Assembly: GCA_963995505.1 (NCBI GenBank)
Contig: OZ023183.1
Span: 15,186,671 to 15,250,670 of the forward strand
Length of the DNA stretch: 64,000 nt
Direction: 5' to 3'
Source: Hypericum androsaemum
Taxonomy: Eukaryota > Streptophyta > Magnoliopsida > Malpighiales > Hypericaceae
A program made the position numbers and the translations under genes. The notes beneath the pieces were generated by a model. That model did not search any database and was not told where the DNA came from. It saw only the letters and a program-made list of their open reading frames with translations. Below are positions 57,550-64,000 of the stretch, one piece after another; the stretch's first letter is position 1; each line of letters opens with the position of its first letter.

Positions 57550-58371
57550 TGTTGTTTCGGAGGGTTGGTGTACTTGATTAGGATCTTCGGCAGTCGAGGC
57601 AAGTGTTGGACACTTTCTCCGTAAAACGAAATTGCCCTGTATATTTCAGTGCGGTACGGGCTACGACAATCGTCCCCAAGATACAACGACTGTTAGGGCA
57701 TTTCCAAGACCGTTGCACACGTATCTCGAAACTTTCGAACGAACCCTTATATACCCAGAACTTTCGGACCTTTGTTTTCTAAGTGAAGAACGGGGGAGAG
57801 AAGAAGACAACAATGCTCAGAGATGCACTTGTTGCTGGGATGAATGATTATGCAGGGGGGCAGGCCTATTTATAAGCTGGAGGAGGCAGGGAGGCAGCCA
57901 CCCCGAAGGGACGCGTCTGCTCGGCCAGCAGGCACGCAGGCTGCGCTCGTGGCCCTTCGATGGCTTCTGGATCCTTCCAGGCGCGCCCAGGCTGCGCTGG
58001 CACCCTTTCGCGACAGATCTCGCAGCCCTTCGGCCTTCTGGAAGTTCCAGCCCGTCGTGCCTCTTCGGTGGCCAACCTGAAGGCGCTCGCACCCGAAGTG
58101 CCAAGTGCGCCACAAAGCGCCCATTGTGACCTGCATCCAATGTGCCATGCGCACATGCACACGTACACGCGCGTGCGCGAGCGCGTGCTTCGCACCGTCC
58201 TCGCAGCTAGCGGTGGGTCAGCCTTTTGGGTTGTCAATCAAGTTGAGAGGTAAGGAGAGGAATTCCTTATAAACAAGAAAATCCTCTTTGCTCTATTCAA
58301 TATGGGATTGTAACCTTCCATCTTCCCTTTGGGCCTTTGGGCTTTTTGGGCCTTCATTTACAAACCCAACA
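57550..58371 (-). repeat. 5' LTR of the Copia element (822 bp)
   Basis: Starts TGTTGTTTCGGAGGGTTGGT and ends CAAACCCAACA on the plus strand. Compared with the 3' LTR it is about 130 bp shorter, mostly one deletion. Substitutions are few outside that. Confidence 0.93.
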
Positions 58372-58445
58372 GTTTCTTCATTCATGATATTATCCTTAAC
58401 CATAGACAATGTCAAATTTGAGGAATAGTTCGTAAGATGATTTGC
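58372..58445 (-). mobile_element. Old Copia remnant, gag side
   Basis: Minus strand reads HLTNYSSNLTLSMVKDNIMN and EE, which continues the gag reading LRRSIDFMGYRNKAMV found at the other side of the younger element (50898 downward). This confirms that one older Copia was split by the younger one. Upstream gag sequence could not be followed further. Confidence 0.7.
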
Positions 58446-59361
58446 ACACTCTTGGAATGTACTCGAATGCTCGAAAATATTTTGTTTGTCAAGATACGTG
58501 GTTGAGATAAGGCGCGTAAGTAAAATGCCTTACCTATAGAATTTTTTCGCCCTAACAAATTTTCAGCTTCTTTTAGAGCTTATATCGTCAGTCAAACGGT
58601 GAATAAGATTGGGGTCAATACTGTTGTATTAACTTACATGCTATGCAGTTCATCTTAATACGAAGAGAACCTACCATTGTCATCATAAATATACTTGTAA
58701 TATAAAACATCCGCCATAAAAAATTTCAGATGTCATAATTTGACGTTGTCAACTTGATGATGTCATTTCAGACATACTTGTCATTCATCTCCAACCGACC
58801 AAGATCTTAACTAAAAATAGCAAAAACCGTGATACACTTACCCTTAAAAAAAGACTATGATACACTTATTGAGAATTTGATATGTATATTAGAAGCGGTA
58901 AATAAGATATACCATGATAATTAATCTTCGGCTTTGTTTTGAAAAAATTGAGTCTATATATCTATGAAATCCTTATTTACTATTTTGAGAAACTTTCTAA
59001 AAAAACTACTTTCCATTATGGTGAAAGGGAGAAATCACATGCTATGGTATGGTTCTCTAATTTTTTTTCAAAAACAAACCCACAACTCGGTCCGGTCCGG
59101 AAACGAAACAACCTCGCGGTCCAACAAGAAACCCGGTTCATATATAAACCGTTCCAAACCACGATTGCCGCGCTCAAGGGGCCCCTCGAACCCTCACAAA
59201 CTCGAGGAGAAAAGCCCTAAAAACACCTCCAAAGCACCGCCACCTTAGACTCTCTCTCTCTCTCTCTCAAAACCCTAGCTAGCATCACTAAACCCCTCCC
59301 AACCCTAATCTCCCCCTCCCGTCACCGCCGCCGCCGCCGCTACTCCGGCTTGGCTCTTCGG
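58446..59361 (+). promoter_or_regulatory. Upstream region of UTP4/PCN
   Basis: AT-rich to about 59060, then a C-rich leader with a CT repeat (59248-59270) and GCC repeats (59325-59340) just before the start codon. No protein is seen. The CT-rich leader is typical of highly expressed plant housekeeping genes; the transcription start is not determinable. Confidence 0.5.
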
Positions 59362-62300
59362 ATGTGGAAGAGCGAAGACATGATTGGAGCTGCTTACCGG
59401 AACAGCTCGATTGAGTGGAAGCCTTCGCCTGTTGTAGCCCTAGCCACCAGCGCCGACGGCTCCCAAGTCGCGGCCGCCCGCGATGACGGCTCCCTCGAGA
59501 TTTGGCTCGTCTCCCCCGGCTCCGTCGGCTGGCACTGCCAGCTGGTATCTCTCTTCCAGTTCTTCGCCTTTTGTTGCCTTGTTTAGTTTGGTCTCAGTGG
59601 TGATTAATTAGGTTTAGGGTTTTGAATTTGACTCTTTGGTTTTGGATGGTAGACGATTCAAGGGGACTCGAGCTCCAGGGTCTCGTCGCTGGTGTGGTGC
59701 AAAGCCGCACGGAATGGGCCACCTTCCGGAAGGCTGTTGTCGTCGAGCATTGATGGGTCGATTTCCGAATGGGATCTTTTCAACTTGCGCCAAAAGGTTT
59801 GCTTGCTTCTTCTTTTTCATGTTCTAGGGGGTTAGCTTCTTATAAATGAAGCTCTAAAGTTGTTTCCTTTCTTCAATGTTTTGGGTTCTATTGCATTGCA
59901 ACTGACGTGGAAATGCTTCTCTTTGCAGAAATTGTTGGAGTCAAGTGGCACCACGATATGGCAAATGGCTGTATCGCCATCCACGACAAATGCAGAGTCC
60001 AACACGGGACATCTTGGAAATGGAGTTCTGGATGAAGACCACCATGGTGAAAATGGTGTGCACGACTGGAGTGAAAGTGAAGATGATTCAGATGCAGACG
60101 AACCCAATGAACAACCGTTTGAGGAGGACCCATCTATAGCCGTTGCTTGTGATGATGGTTCTGTGCGAATATATGATGTTCCTGATATGAATGAGTTGGT
60201 ATATCGAAAATCATTGCCCAGGGTCAGTGGTGAGAAGCACATCCCTCTATTTTTGTCTCTTCACTTCTTCTCTATGAAGAACAATGCCTTATAGTCTGAT
60301 CTGCAGGCCGTATGTTAAGTGTCACGTGGAGTTCGGATGCAACTAAGATATATGCTGGCAGTAGCGATGGGTAAGTTTCTTGTGTGCTGGCCTCTATTCC
60401 ATTTGCATTGGTGCTGTGGTTTTCTGTACTGATTTTAACTGAAGGCATGATTATCTTCCAGGTTTATAAGGTGTTGGGATGCAAAACATAGTCAAGAGGT
60501 CTACAGGATTACGGCTGGTCTTGGTGGTCTGGGTACTGGAAATGATCTTTGTTTATGGTCCTTACTATATCTGAGGTAGAAACATGACCTGCCTTTGTGG
60601 CATATGTTCCTTGTTATTTTGGAACACAACTTCCAGAATGCTGATATTTGATGTTTTTTATGCAGATGCGGGACCCTTGTTAGTGCGGATAGTACTGGCA
60701 GTGTTCAGTTTTGGGATTCTCGGCATGGGACTCTTTTGCAGGCACATTCATACCACAAGGGTGATGTGAATGCTCTTGCAGCTTCTCCAAGTCACAACAG
60801 GGTGTTTTCCGCTGGGTCAGATGGTCAGGTAGAGTTATTTGTTAGCTTGGTGCAGTTAACTTTGCTATGTTGGTGGCACCCTTATGAGAGACCTTTTCTG
60901 TTTTGAATATCCATGGAAAAGAGTTTGGTTGGTGTTTTAGTTTACAGTTAACATCTCCTTTTCTCTTTATTCTTGTTTCCTTCATTATTTTGTTATGGAG
61001 CAAATAGGTCAAATCTTTTTCATGGGCCATTAGCCTCTGTACTTTGAATTAATTTCTAGTTCCATCTGTGTCTTCGTCCTCTTTAGGTGGTTTTATACAA
61101 GACAAGTAATGAGGCTATTGATTCTGCCGATGAAGAAAGTTCTTTGCCGATGAAGAAATGGGTGTATGTTGGCTATGTTAGAGCTCATACACACGATGTT
61201 AGAGCATTGACAATTGCAGTACCAATCAGCCAAGAAGGTGCTTTTCTATATGTTCTTATCCACTTTCAAGCTTTGGAGAGAGCGGTGCCGATACTTTGTC
61301 TTCATAGGACATCTATATTTTACGTTCTTTCACTTTGTGCTGCTGGGTGGATTATGCATCTCTTATCTTACAACCTGCTTCTCAATTACTTCCTTAACTA
61401 AAGACCCTGTTACTTGCTACAGATCCATTGCCTGATGGAAAAGCTAAACGGATGCGCTTGAAAAAGAAGCCAATCAATTTTAGTTACCGTAAATGGGCAC
61501 ATTTGGGAGTTCCCATGCTTATTTCTGCTGGTGATGATACAAAGCTTTTTGCTTATTCTGCCAAGGAATTTACCAAGTTCTCTCCCCATGATATCTGTCC
61601 TGCTCCTCAAAGAGTACCAATTCAGTTGGTTCTGAATACCATATTTAATCAGCAGTCTCTGCTTCTAGTTCAGTCTTCTTATTCCTTAGATGTGCTCTGT
61701 GTCCGTGTAAAGAAGGAGCCCTTGCCTGATATGGGTCCAGGACCATCAAGAGGTCGTGCAACCACAGAGTTGCTGGCTCGAATTAAAACTAAAGAAGACC
61801 GGAGAATCATTTGCAGCAGTATTTCTAATACAGGGAGCTTTTTCGCATACTCGGACCATGCCAAGCTGAACCTGTTTCAGTTGAAGAAGCTTGAAGGAAA
61901 AAATGCTTGGACTGTTAAGAAAAGGCAACTTCCGCAGAAGTTGCCATTTGCTCATTCCATGATTTTCAGTTATGACTCTTCACGTTTAATGATAGCAGGA
62001 CATGACAGAAAGATATATGTAAGTCGCTATCTGCTGTTCTCTTCCACTTGATTTAGAGCTGCAGTTATATTCGTAGGATCTCTGGGTTTGCTCTGATTAA
62101 TCATGGTCTTTGGATTAATTTGTTGTTCTGAATGAAAAAAACTCTTATATCTAGTTAGTCTTGCCTTTTTTTTTCATCCATTTATCAATCATGTCTTTTG
62201 ATGTTGAAGTTGATATTTTCCTCCTTTGCTGTAGGTAGTGGATGTGGGGAGCTCAGAGGTAGTACACACTTTCACTCCTTGCCGTGACGAAAATGATGGC

Positions 62301-63853
62301 AATAATCCGTCTATTGAACCACCAATCAGCAAGATGTTTACAAGTGGCGACGGACAATGGTTGGCTGCTGTTAACTGCTTTGGTGACATATATGTTTTCA
62401 ATCTAGAGACTCAAAGGTACGATTCTTACTTTGGAGACGTATCATTCCTTCCTTTATGACAAATTTTTTTTCTATCTAGCCTGCAAATAGATCATTAAGT
62501 CTGGTTACTTTCTTGAGTTACTATTTTAATTGTCAATATGATTGAAAAATTAATTTAGCTCTAGTGATAGATGCATACATTTCTTTATGTTGGACAACAG
62601 TGGTTGGCTAACATCAAGGTGCTTTCGAACAGGCAACACTGGTTTAGATCCAGATTAGATGGTGCCTCTGTTACTGCTGGGGGTTTTCCTCCTCAAAACA
62701 ACAATGTCCTTGTTGTCACCACTTCGTCAAATCAAGTTTATGCCTTTGATATCGAGTTGAAACAGTTGGGAGAGTGGTCCATGCGGCATACGTTTGTTCT
62801 ACCTCAGAGATACCAGGACTTTCCTGGGGAGGTCATTGGGATGTCTTTCTTACCTTCATCAGCTACACCTTGTGTTATTGTTTATAGTGCCAGGTACAAA
62901 ATTACTATATTTATGCATTTGATTCTTGTTATTCTATTTATTGCTGTAGACCTTGAAGCTAAAACTTGCCGGAGTAGTTATGATCCATCTTTTACATGCC
63001 TATCAATGTTTGTATTTATTATAACATCTTTATTCATACAATGATAAGTGCACGAGAAGGTAGTTGGCTGTTCAGTGTGAAACATGCATGAAGCATTATG
63101 ATTTGTCTTTGAATCGATGTCAAATTATATTGTGCTCATAAATTGAAGTAATTGTGCCTTTTTACTTGGAAGTAAAAAAAACGACTTCCTAATGACTAGA
63201 CTGGCAAAGCCTTTGCATATCACGCAGACGTGATTTTGCTCTTGGATTAGAATGTGTTTTCTTAGTTTTTTTTGGCCATCTGTAACATTAGTTTGATTTT
63301 GCTGGGGAAGACTTAGACTTGCCAAATCATGTCGAAAGTCACCATCAAGAGCTCTTTTTCATTAATAAGATTTCATTTGTCTGTGAGAGAGTGATGTGAG
63401 CATTGATGGGGACCCCTCAACTCCTTGTGTTTGTTCATAGTGCTTGCAGTACACCTGTTGCATTATCAGCCCTTTATTCTTAGTTGTTTGCTTGTAAATG
63501 ACACATTTACTAATAGTATTACAATTGTTGGATTTGATTTATGTTCTAGGGCGATGTGCTTGATTGATTTTGGGCTGCCACTTGATAGAGCGGAAGATGC
63601 CATCAACGGTTACCATTCTCAATCAAAAAGAAAACAAGACGTTCCGATTTACGGCGAATCGAAGCGCAAACTTAAAGACTACCAAATAGATGCTAGGCCT
63701 AGAAGAAATTTTGAATTTGTTGCGTTTCGGGATCCAGTTTTGTTTATTGGACATCTTTCTGATAGTTCCGTCTTGATCATGGACAAACCTTGGATGGACG
63801 TGGTTAAGAACCTGGATGCTGCTCCAGTCCATAGACACATTTATGGATCATAA
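59362..63853 (+). CDS. PCN: UTP4/POPCORN WD40 protein (U3 snoRNP-associated, Cirhin homologue)
   Basis: Component of the t-UTP subcomplex of the small-subunit processome, acting in the nucleolus in 18S pre-rRNA transcription and processing. The Arabidopsis homologue is POPCORN. Eleven exons: 59362-59544, 59653-59796, 59929-60229, 60307-60370, 60462-60575, 60666-60828, 61087-61237, 61423-62018, 62235-62416, 62633-62893 and 63550-63853 (820 aa, all phases agree, stop TAA). WD40-type segments: [73 protein letters not shown] and [13 protein letters not shown], with a second propeller from [13 protein letters not shown] on. An acidic loop ([20 protein letters not shown]) interrupts the first propeller. 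[20 protein letters not shown] is near the C-terminus. An alternative start is Met7 at 59380. The gene is intact. Confidence 0.96.
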
Positions 63854-64000
63854 CTCTAGAAAGGAGGCAGTTGCTGCCATCCAATAATTTTGTCGCAAAA
63901 TTAAACACGGTTGGGTTTAGGGAGTTGTGGAGCATGTTGTCTTCTTTTGTATTCTACTGTCTTCTATTACAAAATTACGCAATTTTGTAACGATGCTGCT
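63854..64000 (+). other. 3' untranslated region of UTP4/PCN (start)
   Basis: Sequence after the stop codon. No canonical AATAAA was seen before the window ends; AT-rich tracts near 63970 could serve as a weak polyadenylation region. Confidence 0.4.

Larger units (their letters stand above)
50899..58371 (-). mobile_element. Copia LTR retrotransposon with two LTRs, nested in an older Copia
   Basis: The element runs on the minus strand. The 5' LTR is 57550-58371, the 3' LTR is 50899-51851, and both are TGTTGGGTTTG...TCCGAAACAACA on the sense strand (the 3' copy ends AATAATA by two changes). A perfect 5-bp target duplication GTTTC flanks it (50894-50898 and 58372-58376). A purine tract ATGTGGGGGAT abuts the 3' LTR. 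The gene order gag, PR, IN, RT, RNase H defines Copia. The internal region is split by a 1.26-kb MULE at 54902-56164. Stops interrupt gag, IN and RT, so it is inactive. No standard tRNA-iMet primer-binding site follows the 5' LTR. Confidence 0.95.

Overview
This is a nuclear chromosome segment from a flowering plant, most likely a eudicot. It has multi-exon genes with GT-AG introns, an AT-rich intergenic background, and plant-type Copia, LINE, Mutator-like (MULE), hAT-like and TRIM elements. No rRNA, tRNA, CRISPR or prokaryotic feature was seen. Four protein-coding genes could be assembled exon by exon, and every exon junction keeps phase.

Layout. (1) 1-5492, minus strand: the 5' three quarters of GIGANTEA, cut by the left window edge. 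(2) 5.5-37.4 kb: an inflated intergenic region between GIGANTEA (-) and a SOL1-type carboxypeptidase (+). It is built from two diverged copies of the same divergent-promoter block (about 4.6-13.1 kb and 25.6-37.4 kb). The second copy carries a broken GIGANTEA fragment (exons 1-4 only). Between and inside the copies lie a LINE with an internal inversion, a second LINE piece, a complete 355-bp TRIM, an hAT-like element, a degenerate retrotransposon ORF, minisatellites, and five Mutator-like elements with 9-bp target duplications, two of which carry recognisable captured gene pieces (PPR, AGC-VIII kinase). (3) 37448-44930, plus: SOL1-type M14 metallocarboxypeptidase, 15 exons, 492 aa. (4) 45204-48621, minus: alliinase/tryptophan-aminotransferase-related (TAR) protein, 5 exons, 469 aa, convergent with SOL1. 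(5) 49.8-58.4 kb: an old Copia remnant split by a younger Copia element (50899-58371) with both LTRs and a 5-bp target duplication, itself split by a sixth Mutator-like element carrying a TolB-like gene fragment. (6) 59362-63853, plus: UTP4/POPCORN WD40 protein, 11 exons, 820 aa.

The four genes are not a pathway. They serve the circadian clock and flowering (GIGANTEA), peptide processing (SOL1), PLP-dependent amino-acid metabolism (TAR) and ribosome biogenesis (UTP4/PCN). The most informative content is structural: the partial tandem duplication of the GIGANTEA-SOL1 divergent promoter block, the cluster of gene-capturing MULEs with exact 9-bp target duplications (two inserted at the same 9-mer), the in-place inversion in the LINE, and a Copia element whose primer-binding region is self-complementary to its own LTR end. 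Exon boundaries were deduced by reading splice sites against remembered family conservation. No alignment was run.
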